Shown piece after piece: positions 1 through 11,963 of a stretch of DNA of 64,000 nt. The position numbers were made by a program, and so were the translations under genes. Origin of the DNA: Zygnema cylindricum (lineage: Eukaryota; Streptophyta; Zygnematophyceae; Zygnematales; Zygnemataceae); contig JBBHKE010002550.1 of assembly GCA_037447655.1 (NCBI GenBank), positions 29,905 to 93,904 on the forward strand, written 5' to 3'. Position 1 is the stretch's first letter; each line of letters starts with the position of its first letter. Under the pieces are notes generated by a model, which did not search any database, had not been told where the DNA came from, and saw only the letters and a program-made list of their open reading frames with translations.

Positions 1-574
1 TGAACCCTTGGTAAATAGCGTCCATTTAAATAAATTTAGATGCGAAAAAAAATTGTTAAATGTGCATTCAAAAAACAATACAACTCTGAATTCTCAGAAA
101 CCTTAGACAGGGTCTATTGACAGATTCCAAAGACTCTTAAGTCTCAACATAACAAAAAACTTACGTGTAAATTGTTAAAAAAAAGCGTAGATTTAAATAA
201 ATTTACCTGCGATAAATGGTTCCCAAGTCCCGGAAAAAAAAATATACCTTAATAAAACAAAAAAACCACGTGTATGAAATTTAAAATAACAAAAATCAAA
301 CGTAAATTTATAATATTTTACAATATTGTATGGTAAATGGTACCAATATGGATAATATGGATTTATTAAGTAATCTGGGTTTAACTTGCGACAAATTGTT
401 TTAAAGACCCAAAATCAAATTTGAAATCGTAACATAGCAAAAAACCCATATGTAACATTTTTAAAATTAGCATAAATCTACAATATTTTACGAACTTTTA
501 CGATATTTTTGCGATATCTTACCTGCAAGAAATGGTTTTAAAGACCCAAAAACAAAACTCGAATTGTAACATAT
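1..574. repeat. AT-rich degenerate repeat
   Basis: AT-rich DNA in which a motif recurs, resembling 'acctgcgaaatggttttaaagaccc' followed by 'aatttgaaatcgtaacatagcaaaaaaccc'. Copies are near 200, 385, 525 and again after the MITE at about 1290-1340. No coding frame is believable. The second half of the repeat gives an empty-site reference for the MITE insertion at 583. Confidence 0.6.
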
Positions 575-582
575 CAAAAAAC

Positions 583-1040
583 TAGTGTTGTGTATCGGCA
601 AGAAACTTATCGCGATTAAACCGATACCGATACTTATCGGTTATCGAACGGTGAGGGGTCCTGATATATTGCTCTGAGACCAACAAATTCCTTATCGGCG
701 ATAAGTAGAAAAAAAAAATAGTATGGTTTATAATACTACTTTATAATATATTGTATTATATTACTGATTGTATATAGCATGGCATGCCACGCATGATAAT
801 CTGTTACGTACTCTTTATAACAGGAGTTCAGTACGGATAGCTATCCGTATAACTGAACGGAATAAACCAACAATTATCATCGATAGTTATCGGTACTGGT
901 GTTATTGCGATGAAAAACTGATAATTTTTTTATCGCGATAACACCTGTACCGATATATCGTGCCAATATAGCGATTATATTATAAGCCAAAAAAGGGGCC
1001 ATATCGGTTATCCTTAAAACCCTACCAATACACAACACTA
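583..1040. mobile_element. hAT-type non-autonomous element (MITE) with 8-bp target duplication
   Basis: This 458-bp element begins TAGTGTTGTGTATCGG and ends with the imperfect inverted copy CCAATACACAACACTA. It is flanked on both sides by CAAAAAAC (575-582 and 1041-1048), an 8-bp target duplication typical of hAT transposons. A related uninterrupted repeat at about 435-450 has a single CAAAAAACCC, which supports the duplication. The interior is rich in TATCG/CGATA motifs able to fold into hairpins. There is no transposase frame, so it must be mobilised in trans. Confidence 0.85.
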
Positions 1041-1048
1041 CAAAAAAC

Positions 1049-1300
1049 CCACACTCGATTAGTAAAATTAGCGTAAATTTACAATATTTTACGATTATTT
1101 TACAATAATTTGAGAATGCTATACAATATAACACAATAATTTGCGACTATTTTTTCGATAATTTGCAACTAATTTACAATAATATGGAACTATTTTGCGA
1201 TAATTCGCGACTATTTTACAAAAATTCCCAACTATTTTACATCAATTCACGAATATTTTCGATAATTTGCGAACATTTTACGACATATTTACCTGCGACA
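1049..1300. repeat. Degenerate short tandem repeat (TTTTACGATAATTTGCGA-like)
   Basis: A run of roughly 18-22-bp degenerate units built from TTTTAC(A/G)A, ATAATTTGCGAC and ACTATTTT. Open frames across it are compositional accidents. It continues the repeat seen before the MITE. Confidence 0.6.
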
Positions 1301-1640
1301 AATGGTTTTAAAGACCCGAAAGCGAGATTTCGAATCGATTTTGCCGCGGAAACGACGGAATCCGTGTGGCGGAGAAACGGACCAATAGAAAGAAAGGCTC
1401 CTCTCCACCGAAGGCCCGGAAAGAGACCTCCGATCGCCACACATCTCTCTCTCCCTCTCCCTCCCTCCCCCCCATAACTCGCTCTCACGTCCGAGGGAGA
1501 GGCCCAGAGGGAAGTGATTCCCTCATCATCCTCCTGAAAAAACAAAGCATAAAAATATGCGACAAATAAGTAAATGGGAAATGTGTGACATGACAAGAGA
1601 AATTCTATGAAATGGAAGACATCTGCGCGTGCCAATCTTT
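1301..1640. other. Unassigned, GC-richer stretch
   Basis: Locally GC-richer DNA with a (CTCTCCCTCC)-like pyrimidine tract near 1445-1470. Short frames exist on both strands but none has recognisable domains. It could hold a downstream exon of the minus-strand gene to the right, but I cannot show that. Confidence 0.4.
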
Positions 1641-2089
1641 AAGAGAGAGATGGTCGACATGTATCGATGATGCCATATTTACGCCCCATGATTTATTTTA
1701 TTACGCATTATGCATATGATGACATGCATGATGACATGCGTGAGATGAGCAGAGGATGATGATGACGGATACGGAGATGACGATGACGGACATTTATTGA
1801 CCGATGACATTTTATCGTCACTCCATATTTTATTGATGATATCGATGATATTTATGTTTTGATGACATGATGACACTTACTGATGATGATCGATATGTCT
1901 TATTTTATGATGATATTTTTATCTTTATGATGATGATGCATTTATTTATTTATTTTATTATCGACGCAACATGGTCGATGCGGCGTCGAAAACATGATGA
2001 TGATAATGACATTTAAATTCTGAGGACATGACATGACCATAATGATGATGACAGGACAAACATGCCAAGATTGACATAAACATGGAGGA
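1641..2089. repeat. GATGAT/CATCAT-rich low-complexity DNA
   Basis: Dense GATGAT, GATGACAT and TTTATTTA motifs give long but meaningless frames on both strands. Confidence 0.75.
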
Positions 2090-2375
2090 GATGGATGGAT
2101 GATGGATGGAGGAGGAATGAGGAGGATGAGGGAATGGAGGAACAAGGGAAGAGGAAGGAGGAAGGAGGAACAGGAAAGGGAGGAAGAAGGAGGGGAGGGG
2201 AAACGGGAGAGGGAGAGGGGGAGGGGGAGGGAGAGGGAGAGGAAGAGGGAGAGGGAGAGGGAGAGGAAGCGGGAGAGGGAGAGGAAGAGGAAGAGGAAGC
2301 GGGAGAGGGAGAGGTAGTGGGAGAGAACCAGAGGGAGAGGAAGAGGGAGAGGGAGAGAGAGAGATATGTACAGAG
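2090..2375. repeat. Polypurine (GGAGAG)n tract
   Basis: About 285 bp of almost pure purine on the plus strand, mainly GGGAGA and GGAAGA units. The apparent Arg/Glu-rich plus-strand and Pro/Leu-rich minus-strand frames come from the repeat. It lies just downstream of the last recognised exon of the minus-strand host gene. Confidence 0.85.
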
Positions 2376-2389
2376 AAAAGTGAGCCTAC

Positions 2390-5300
2390 TATTCTATCAG
2401 CCACTTCCTCCCAGTGTTTCGAATCTCCTGCTTGTATGATCCCAACTTTGTAAAAAATGTCCACTTTTCCGTTACAGTTAACGGTTTTCATGCAGTTTTC
2501 CAGTGATTCCAGAGGAACAAACCGTTCCAATTGACTCAAATTGTACCGATCTCCCACTCTTAATCCTAATTGAGGTACATTTTTATGTCCGTGAACTGTA
2601 AAAACATAATAACAAAATTCCCACCGTACAAATGCCCCTTTTCAAGACCCATTTCTTTGAGTTCCTCAAATATATATACACACAAGATATACATGATTAT
2701 ATGTGTATAATATGTGGATATGCATATTTGTGTATGTGCATACATGTATATGTGTATATATGTATACATGTATATATGTATAGATGTATATATGTATATA
2801 TGTATATATGTATATATGTATATATGTATATATGTATATAAGTACATCTGTATACATGTACATATGCATGTATATATATATATATGCATATTTGTGTATG
2901 TGCATGCATGTATATGTGTATATATGCATACATGTATATATGTATAGATGTATATATGTATATATGTATATAAGATCATCTGTATACATGTACATATGCA
3001 TGTATATATATATGCATATTTGTGTATGTGCATACATGTACATGTGTATATATGTATACATGTATATTTGTATATATGTATATATGTATATAAGTACATC
3101 TGTATACACGTACATGTACATAATATATATATATATACATGTGTATCCGAAATTTATTTTAAAAGTTCCTTTTTCAATGTCCATACCTTCACCATTAAAA
3201 GAGAAAAAGAAGAACGGGAAGTTCCAATTTTTGAAACCCAATATTTAAATTCAATAAAACTCAAGCAAATTTACCCAAATTTGATTAAAAAAGGCGCGAT
3301 TTTCACAAAGTTTCTGTTTTTATTTTCCCATTTTTGTTTCCACTGTTTTTTTCCATTAAGTGTTTTGGTTCCTACTTCAAAAATGATACTTACGCTGATG
3401 TTTCGACGGACCAATAGGAAAAGGTGGAAGACAGAGAGTTCGATTTAAAGATCGAGCGATAACTGCCGCACTTATAAGAGCAATTAATTGGTTACTGGCG
3501 CCACTTCGGGAACCGAAAACGGGTATTAAAAACCTTTCCTTGTCCATATCTACCTCTTGATATTGCCTTTTGTCTGTATATGTTTGTACGTATTCTTTTT
3601 CGTCCGTTGCTGCCTCCAAAAACTGATTAGTGTCACCGAATGCCACCTGTCAGCATCGAATTTTGCTGATGTCAGCATACAATATCTCATCAAAAAACCC
3701 GGAAAACAAACAAAAAACAAAACATTTTGACTACAGCAAAAATATGTGCCAGAAAAGTATAAAACCAATATTAACAGTGGAAAGAAAATTGGTTCAATGT
3801 AAGCATTTTGACATCCATACAATACTCATAATGCAAACAAGAATGAATACATCACAACGGTAATCATAATGCATATACGAATGAATACATTACAAAGGTG
3901 ACGATAATGCGTGTAAGAATGAATACATCACAACAGTAACCATAATAAATGTAAGAATGAATACATCACAATGGCAACCGTAATAAATGTAAGAATGAAT
4001 ACATCACAACTGTCATCGTGTAGCATATAAGAATGAATACATCGCGATGGTTATCATAACAAATCGTAATCAGTCTGTGGAAAATCTGAAATTTAATAAA
4101 AAAACAGCAAATTATAGTCAATAATTAAGTGAAAACATCAAGATTCTTCTTAGAAATCATAAAAAAAAAAAAAAAAAAAAAATTGTGATGTGTCTTAACA
4201 TCTTCAAACAAAAGGCAGTGAAACAATAATTAAAAAAAACGAACATTTATTGTAAGAAAAGCAACCAATTCCCCAATTACCTAAGATTTCTTAAGCAAAA
4301 GAACAAAGAAAAAAATAATCAATCATATATGGATTTTGGAACATTTAAAAAAAAAAATCAACAACAAAAATTCCACAAATTACAAAAGGTTCCAAAGAAT
4401 CCCACTATGTCAAAAATATTAAACCTAACTATGGTTTAACCTTAATTCAAAAAACACCAAAAACATTTTGTACCCCAAAACGTAAATTTTGCTAATTAAA
4501 CTCCCCACATTTTGAAATTCTATCCCAAACTTGGAAAATTAAGAGAACAAAAAAGAAATAATACCCCCAAAACGCCCAAATTAGTACGTTTCATAATGAT
4601 ACAAAACTAGCCCAATTGATTTAATTTGATTGAATAAGTGTGCGTTATTTTTCGGAAATTTATCTTTGTGATACCATTGCTAAACCACGCTAAATTTGGT
4701 ACCATTTACCCCAAAAATAAACGCAAGTCCCATTGATTTTTGGCTTCATAAATGATTTGTACCACACTAAAAGCGGTAAAGAGTGTCGATTTGCGAATTT
4801 TCCCGCATAGTCTTACTAACAATTACCCATCCAAACCTCCCTCCCTCCCTCCCTCCCTCCCTCCTCCCTTCTATTATTTTTCTTTTCTTTCTTCAAACCA
4901 TTTGAAAAAACAAAAATAAAAAAGTTGCACCAATCACAATCATTAAAAATCAGTGACGTCACGTCACGTCACAAGAATCCAGTAGGTGAACCTTGGCGCG
5001 ATTTTTAAGAAAAAAAAAAAACGGAAACACTATATGTGGTATCGCTGCGACTAGTATAATACTATTACACTACTAGTGTACGGTTTTTTGGGGAAAGGTA
5101 CGATTATAGTACACCTATAGTACATGTGTCGTACAGTACGAGATATACTGTAGCTTTTCCAGTTGTTTCCGTACAATTGGTATAATATGCGTATAATACG
5201 GGAGAACCACGTACCGTTGTTTTCGCACGTTTGAATGATGGAATAAAATACAATACGGACGGTATAAGCGGCCACACGTGTGAACTGTGTGGTACTTAAA

Positions 5301-5412
5301 GAGTGAGAATAAGTCAAGAACTTACCACGTGTAGAGAAGAAACGACGTACACGTGGCAAACAATAAGCAAGGATCCGACGGCACGAAGCAGGATAGAGGG
5401 ACGGGCAGCCAT
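2390..5412 (-). CDS. O-fucosyltransferase-like protein, 5' three exons (partial gene)
   Basis: Exon 1 (5412-5326) codes 29 residues starting MAARPSILLRAVGSLLIVC, a hydrophobic signal peptide or type II anchor, and ends at donor GTG|GTAAGT. Exon 2 (3646-3394) follows acceptor GACAG| in phase 0. It carries an ERFLIPVFGSRSGASNQ stretch and SLNRTLCLPPF, which resemble the GDP-fucose-binding start of protein O-fucosyltransferases, and ends at donor CAGC|GTAAGT. Exon 3 starts at 2565 after TTAG| and restores the frame in phase 1. It has RYNLSQLERFVPLESLE and GKVDIFYKVG, matching the family's following region. Its 3' end is uncertain; 2390 is a weak donor candidate. Later exons are not recognised and may lie beyond position 1. 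It probably acts in the ER/Golgi lumen. Family assignment is from recalled motifs, not a search. Confidence 0.6.
2680..3145. repeat. TATATGTA microsatellite with higher-order units
   Basis: A long (TATATGTA)n array inside the second intron of the minus-strand gene. Block GCATATTTGTGTATGTGCAT occurs near 2722, 2885 and 3015. A second block containing CATCTGTATACATGTACATA lies between them, giving a higher-order period of about 120-130 bp. Tyr/Ile/His-rich frames on both strands are artefacts. Confidence 0.9.
3841..4068. repeat. 38-bp minisatellite, six copies
   Basis: Units beginning GAATGAATACATCAC start at 3841, 3879, 3917, 3955, 3993 and 4031, exactly 38 bp apart. The second halves vary while the GAATGAATACAT core is nearly fixed. 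It lies in the first intron of the minus-strand O-fucosyltransferase-like gene. Confidence 0.95.
4069..5325 (-). other. Rest of intron 1 of the O-fucosyltransferase-like gene
   Basis: AT-rich sequence with homopolymer A runs (about 4160-4181), a (CCCT)n tract at about 4838-4870 and several TGACGTCACGTCA-like motifs near 4955-4970. No other gene is recognised. Confidence 0.5.
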
Positions 5413-6321
5413 GGATTCGCACGTGCGACCGCAAAAATGAAAGCAGCCGGTAGGCGTAGTGCGAAGCCTTTTTTCCCTCGCTCTCCCCTTACTGGTTTGA
5501 AATCTGAAAACGTCAGTTAACCGCTTTTTGTCGTTTTGATCGAAGTATTGTAATAAAATAAAGTACGATAATCTAACGACCAGGATCTCCGGGACAAACG
5601 ATAATTCTGTACTTCGAAACATTTTATGATTTTTGTCCAATCGAAGAGAAATCGTACACGTGTCAAAAGATCAAAATTTTATGTACGACGTCAGATAAAA
5701 ATTTCAATAAAAAAACGAAAACGTGGAAAATGCCACGTACTACAGTATCCTACTAGAAGACGACAAAATCCGTAGGCCAGTTCTGACAGCTGATCTGCAA
5801 ACTGTAATGATTTTGTCAGTCTTTTGCTGACGTGGAGACCTGATTACAGCTCAGAGCAAACTGAGAGGCATTTCTCTCGTGTTTAATGCTCATTATCGGA
5901 GAGTGTACGGCTCAAAAGTCAGAAGAGTTTTGTCCACGGATCTGAAGACTTCTGTCCATTTTTGCGGGATTTGGCAGTACTTGCGTTGTAACTACGGGAA
6001 AGTACAATTGTCTGGAGTAGCTACAGTACAGTTCTGTACGGTATTCAAAGATTCAGGAGGTTTCTAGACGTTTGCGCAAAGAACGGGCCGGGACGAGTTT
6101 TGACGACTAAGGGCCGTACATCCTAGATTTTGTCGGCAGGGAGAAATGAATCGACAGGCTGAAAACAGAGATGCACGTGGGTACTAAAGAGTGGTTCTCG
6201 CCATGGCGAGAATCTTTCCACGAGGAGGATCTAGCCACGTCATAATTAGACTCAATCCATGTGGAAGTTTGACCGCGAGTGGCGGACAGTCCGATCTCAG
6301 TATCGGTGTTTGACGATGGCG
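5413..6321. other. Upstream region of the host gene; nothing else recognised
   Basis: Should contain the promoter and 5' UTR of the minus-strand gene. ACGTG cores occur several times. Short frames near 5879 and 6259 on the plus strand have no recognisable domain. Confidence 0.4.
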
Positions 6322-6980
6322 CAGAGGTCGCAAACGGTCAACCGAAACCGTGACCGACCGTTAACCGACCGCCCGCGCCGGATCCGGAACGGATTCGGTT
6401 GCCAAATTTTGAGGGCCGGGCGATTGCGGTCGGTTGATTCACGAGAATAAAAAAAACGGTCGGTTACGGTCGGTCAACCAAAAACCAAAAAAAATGAAAA
6501 TTTTGTACTGTCCTTACAATCCAACATTATTGTACTTTGTAATCTTTGGTATAGTGGAAGTACGTGACATCATGATTAGCGTCCCAAATCTGACACGGTA
6601 TTAACACTATTCATTTCGCAAATCTTAGGGAAAGCGACAAAGCGTCGCAAATCTGACACGGTATTGTAGTACACTATTCATTTCGCAAATCTTAGGGAAC
6701 GCGACAAAGCGTCGCAAATCTGACACGGGAGTACACTATTCATTTCGCAAATCTTAGAGAACGCGACAAAGCGTCACAAATCGGACACGTTAGTAACACT
6801 ATTCATTTCGCAAATCTAAGGGAACGCGACAAATCGTAGTTATTAGCTTATTCATACGTCGTACATTAGTTAATTTTGTACTTTTTCGGTTACGGGCGGG
6901 CACGGTTAGTCGCGAGAAATCGAGTTTCGGTTAACTTTTATTTTCGTAAACGCCGGTCGGTTAACGAATTTGGTTGCACA
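6322..6980. mobile_element. hAT-like element with internal 62-bp satellite, copy 1
   Basis: Starts at CAGAGGTCGCAAACGG, the terminal sequence found inverted at 12459, followed by a GGTCGGTTACGGTCGGTCAACC-type subterminal region, then about four tandem 62-bp units. After the array comes a GGGCGGGCACGGTTAGTCGCG block. The right end is truncated relative to copy 2. No transposase is visible. Confidence 0.65.
6590..6845. repeat. 62-bp-type tandem array inside the hAT-like element
   Basis: About four degenerate units, each containing ATTCATTTCGCAAATCTTAGG and GCGACAAAGCGTCGCAAATCTGACACGG. The unit contains the palindrome GCGAC-AAA-GCGTCGC-like core. Unit length varies slightly in this copy compared with the strict 62 bp at 11704. 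Confidence 0.85.
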
Positions 6981-9219
6981 ACATTCGATTATAGATAAGA
7001 AAAGCAGGAATAGGCGGGGCGATCAGATTCCACATATAAACTTGGCGATATAGTGTTGTCACGTATCACTTTGGATGTCATATGTCGTTTGGTGACCTTT
7101 AACTTTAAACAACGACAGCTAGCTCTAATATGGTTTTAGGAGTGAATATGCGATCGTTGCCAATGGCTTACATTTGGTTGGAGTTTCACGAGTTCGATAG
7201 TTGTTTGAGACAGTGGGGAGTTACTCTGTTGAAATGAGGGAGTGGGATGCAGCATGAGGTGGTTGGCATTAAGTTTCACCCGAGTACAATGGTCGAGCAC
7301 TTAGAGGACAATTAACACTCTTTGACTAATTTTGAATATAAGTTACATGGAGCATCCTAGCCAAGGGTGTGACATCCTAACCTTGTCTTTTTGTGTACAT
7401 ATCGAGAATACAAGGAATTAAGATTTAAAACAAGATTAACGATTTGGGTTGTGTATAAATTCATTACGCATATTTGGAAAGAGCTTTGCATAGATACTTA
7501 GATTAGGCCATGTGGATATGTACAAGCCAAAATACAGTTTATAAAGTGCATATAACAAAAATAACCCCAAACAAAAAAAAAAGTTTTTTGTTTCACAATA
7601 TAATACTCAATCATTATACTCTAAAGCTTCATTTATAAACAGACCAAGGCGTTATTAAATAATTTAGATGATGTTTGGTAATTTTAAGTCTGAACGGTTA
7701 ATGAGTATGTTAGACTACAATAGGTTGTTTAAAAAAAAATATGATTATGTTCAAAGTTATATTTCTTGAACGACTTTTAAATATATTAATTTCTTTTCTA
7801 TTTTTTACCACTTATATTGTCTCGTTTAAACTAGTTACATACAATGTGTGCTCGTTGATGTGTATCATACTTATATGTTCAATCTCATATGCATCCATTT
7901 CGTATGTAATTTGGAAAAGTGTAGGGCATAGCATACACAATTATGATCTAGTGCTAAAGGGCGTATTAGTACACTTCGATTTAATGATTATGAAATAAAT
8001 AAGGTGAAAGGTTGTTTCAAAGTATGTTAATCAAGTAAGTTACATTCTCAATCTTTTGCATTAGATAAAACACGAACTGATCTCAAGCTCGATCCATGTT
8101 GTTGGAGGGATTGTGTCGCAGCGTGAGTATAATTTGGGCACCGAAGAACGTGTAATGACCAATAGGTGGTGGTGGGGGGGTGTTAATTGAAAGCACCGGT
8201 CTACCTCACTTAAAAAAAAAAATGCTAGCACCGATGCGGTAGAGGGATAAACAAGTATGGTGGTAAGGAATGAAGAGAGGAACGTGTAAGTTTATTAAGC
8301 AAGACGTTCATATTAGAGGAGAAACTAACGAGGAGGTAGGTTTCGACATTCATACCTATTGATACTTACATGGGCTCGATACCTCACTTGCGTAAAGATG
8401 TGAACAATTACGTAATGTTTAATGAACAAAACCGTGTATTAGTAAAAAAATGAACCATCTACTTAAATATGATAAAGTTTATAAGAAGTAATATAAAGCT
8501 TCCACATTTAAGAGTGAGTGCCGATTTGATAGGTATTAGTCTTTTTGTCTTTTTTCTCCAAAATTGAATGCTACATGCAATAATTTTTGTACTGCACGAA
8601 AAAGTGTAAAAAATGAAGTACAATTTATGTCATCCTAAAACTTAGTTTGAACGTCAATTCGGCACTTGCCTTTTTCCGACCCATCGTCACTTCATACCAG
8701 CTCATCATAAATATCAAACGTGGATCACCAAAACCCATTCTAAGGCAAAGTAACATATGACCAATTAATAGGAAAATGTCTTATCATGTTTGCACGAGGG
8801 AGAGCACGTGCTATCGTTTTATGCCTGTTGAGCACACGTATGGAGATAAAAATTGTGTGGGTCTCAAACATCCACTTTTAGACATGGGTCTTCTGCAAAA
8901 GCATACAATCTCACCGCCTCTCCCCTTTTCTCTCCCACTAATTCTCCCCTCTCCCTCTTCTTGAAACAAAAGATTACAATATTGGTGTGAAATGAAAGAG
9001 CTCCAACAAATATTTTTATTATTATCTTTGAGCGGAATTTGGTGAGAGACAGAGAGAAAACAAAAAATGCAAACTAGGGGAGCCTGGTGGAAAGTTGCGG
9101 AATTGTTGACTTAAACAATGTCACAAGAAAATAATGCCACAATACCACAAAAAAAATAGACGTCTACAAATGTCACAAAAAAATTGACATCTACATTATT
9201 AAACAATCACAAAAGTATG
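6981..9219. other. Intergenic, no supported feature
   Basis: AT-rich sequence with short frames only, for example one at 7741-7998 that looks like compositional Ile/Leu/Phe. A (GGTGGTGGGGGGG) tract sits near 8168 and a CTCTCCC tract near 8920-8960. I see no gene. Confidence 0.5.
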
Positions 9220-9221
9220 TA

Positions 9222-9757
9222 CACCGCGAATCCTTATGTGTCAAAGTTAAAATAGTGTTGAAGAAAATTTACCGTAATTGATGCTAATAAAGAATTTGAA
9301 ATTAAAAAAAAAGGTGTATTTTAATTTCGGCATTATGCTAATTTGGGAACAACAATAGTGGAATATTCGTCGTACGATTATATACATTAATATATGTATC
9401 CGTACAAAACATTAGAAATCCTACGCCGTAGTGAAATTTAAATATCCGTACATATCTGACTAATTTACGTGTCAAAATAATCCGGTTTTTTGAGCGCACG
9501 TTCTTATGCGTGAGCGTCTGATTTAATTCATTTTTTTGTAAAATTTTCACTTGAAAAGGTACATTTATGTACGGTTTGACATGGACCATACACCACACTA
9601 TTTAGATCTTATTGTACTTTCGTTCTTTACGCTATATTGTACGGTACCTTAATTAACGTCAAGGAAAAATTTAAATCATGTATCCTATTTGAGGAAAAAA
9701 ATCAAAATTTTAAGAACCCCAAATTAGTGACTTTGACATTAATAACGATTCACGGTG
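9222..9757. mobile_element. Possible longer member of the TA-duplicating MITE family
   Basis: Left end TACACCGCGAATCC at 9220 and right end TAATAACGATTCACGGTGTA ending 9759 match the inverted ends of the shorter elements at 11964 and 12470. Spacing of about 536 bp is longer than theirs (about 200-220 bp), so it may be a longer variant, contain a nested insertion, or be two unrelated ends. Confidence 0.45.
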
Positions 9758-9759
9758 TA

Positions 9760-10607
9760 GCATCTCCAATTGCCACACTTATTTCTGTTTCCGGACATTA
9801 CGACAACCGAGAAAATATTACGGAGAGTCCTCACGACAAATCAAAATTTTATAGCTAACTTACGGTTATATGGGCACATATCCTCATTTTCCTTAACTGT
9901 AAATTGGGCCACCACCAGCGCCGACACCGAAGATTTACTAATATTTGGAAAGTCAAAGGCCGTATTTTCTACAACCTTTTGCGTTTTTCCCAAAGATATT
10001 CTGCCCGCAGCAGCCGGCAGGTTCTGAAAAATTAGTATGCTTTCTTTTCGATGGTCAGATTTATTTTTTCATATTTTTCTGGATTCTGTCAGCGTCATCC
10101 TAAAATACTGTAGTTAATAGCTGGACGTTTCCGTACATTGAGCCAATGGAGGTAGCGATTCGAATTAGATTTCTCGTCGGCATATGCAATCTGACAGATT
10201 GCCATCGTACCGGAGAAGGTACAATTATGGTTTTGATTTGGATATGAATTCTGACACAAACATTAAAGAAACATTTATGACTCTGAAAGTGATAATTTTC
10301 CGTACTGACAAGGAAATAATGCGGACAGGGGAAATTTTGTTTGGAGACGGGAATGTTCGTTTGAGGACAGGAGCGTCCGTACTTTGCAACTCAATTCCAG
10401 ACTGTCACTTTGTATGATGTTATGAGACGGCTTGATGACGGCCGTCGCCTTTGTTCCGTCATGGTTTTCACCTGTTCAGTATTTACAGCATCCTGGACAA
10501 CCGTTAATTATCGGGACACTTTGACGAGTGATCTGTGCCGTCCGAATCGCATTTTTCGATTGGGATGCTGTCCTAGATTTAGGGCGCGAAATCCGCTTGT
10601 ACTCTTC
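9760..10607. other. Intergenic, no supported feature
   Basis: Several short frames, none with recognisable domains. Many GTAC/CGTAC words. I see no gene. Confidence 0.4.
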
Positions 10608-10610
10608 TAA

Positions 10611-11388
10611 GGGTGCGTCTCTGTGTGCTTAAGTAAGGGTTTTTTTCTGTCGTTTTCCTGTAAAACTTAGAGCCGTACCGCGTAAGTTTCAACCGTACAA
10701 AAAAATAGAGAAAAAGAGAAGTACATTTTGCGTCATCATCGAATTTAAGATGTACTACATGTTGTCGTCTTGTGTTTTTCGACCCACTTCGACGACAAAA
10801 AACGTCATCTTCAACCTTATGTTTAAAACACATGCGCGATGTGTTTTAAAATTAGGGATTTTCTATAAACAAATAGGAACATATATTCGCGCGTGCCGTA
10901 TTTTTTGAAAATTTTCAAACGATTTCAAGCGACGTGGAAGTGTACACGATTCGCTATGTTTTGTCCGTTTTTGTTTAATACGACAAAGAGAAGTACACAG
11001 TTTGTTTTGTTTTGTCCGTTTCCATCCGGTACGGATTTTTTTTTTGCAGGGGTCTCAAGGTTCCGATGCCATTTCACGTCGAGCCGACAATAGACGCAAA
11101 GGCAAAACGCATCTTCTTCAACCGTGAAACGGCACAGGGTGGAGGGCGGTAGGTCTACAATGTCACGAAAAGTCACCGGACGTCACAAGCAGTTACGAAA
11201 AATAACGTGCATCATCACAGATTGTAGACGTTGACAGCCGTCACTGGCATTGTCGACGTATACAATCGTCACGCCCTTAAGTGACAATTTCGTTTGGTAA
11301 ACATAAGGACACCAGAAATCCGGGTCTGCCGGATCTGCGCCAAAAACAAAAAAAAATCTCTAAGTTTGAAGTACATAGAGACGCACCC
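10611..11388. mobile_element. PIF/Harbinger-like non-autonomous element, 778 bp
   Basis: Begins GGGTGCGTCTCTGTGTGCTT and ends with the inverted AAGTACATAGAGACGCACCC, flanked by TAA on both sides (10608-10610 and 11389-11391). A 3-bp TAA duplication with GG-starting ends is the PIF/Harbinger signature. No transposase or Myb-like frame is visible. A diverged copy in opposite orientation is split between 16225-16315 and 44790-45317. Confidence 0.8.
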
Positions 11389-11703
11389 TAACTAAACTTC
11401 TGGGAGTATACGGTCAACCGAAACCGTGACCGACCGTTAACCGACCGCCCGCGCCGGATCCGGAACGCATTCAGTTGCCAAATTTTGGGAGTCGGGCGGT
11501 TACGGTCGGTTGATTCACCAGGAAAAAAAAAACGGTCGGTTACGGTCGGTCAACCAAAAAAAAAAAAAAACGGTCGGTTACGGTCGGTCAACCAAAAAAC
11601 AAAAAAAAATGAAAATTTTGTACTGTCCCTATAATCCAACATTCTTGTACTTTGTACTCTTTGGCATCGTGGAAGTACGTGACATCATTATTAGCGTCGC
11701 AAA

Positions 11704-11961
11704 TCTGACACGGTAGTACAATATTCATTTCGAAAATCTTAGGGAACGCGACAAAGCGTCGCAAATCTGACACGGTAGTACACTATTCATTTCGAAAATC
11801 TTAGGGAACGCGACAAAGCGTCGCAAATCTGACACGGTAGTAAACTATTCATTTCGAAAATCTTAGGGAACGTGACAAAGCGTCGCAAACCTGACACGGT
11901 AGTACACTATTCGTTTCGCAAATCTTAGGCAACGCGACAAAGCGTCGCAAATCTGACACAG
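11704..11961. repeat. 62-bp tandem array
   Basis: Four units of exactly 62 bp (starts 11704, 11766, 11828, 11890) beginning TCTGACACGGTAGTA and ending AGCGTCGCAAA. A further partial unit resumes after the nested MITE at 12178-12225, confirming insertion into a pre-existing array. Confidence 0.9.
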
Positions 11962-11963
11962 TA

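Noticed and set aside
1958-2380. Extension of the host gene's exon 3 into a Ser/Pro/Leu-rich tail
   Set aside because: The sequence is a GGAGAG purine repeat read backwards; a splice donor upstream is more likely.
2566-3448. Long Tyr/Ile/Cys-rich frames on both strands
   Set aside because: They are translations of the TATATGTA microsatellite with no stop codons by composition.
3841-4068. CRISPR-like array
   Set aside because: Repeats are contiguous 38-bp units without distinct spacers, inside an intron of a eukaryotic gene.
7741-7998. Hydrophobic 85-codon frame resembling a membrane protein
   Set aside because: AT-rich DNA readily encodes Ile/Leu/Phe; no homology, start context or neighbours support it.
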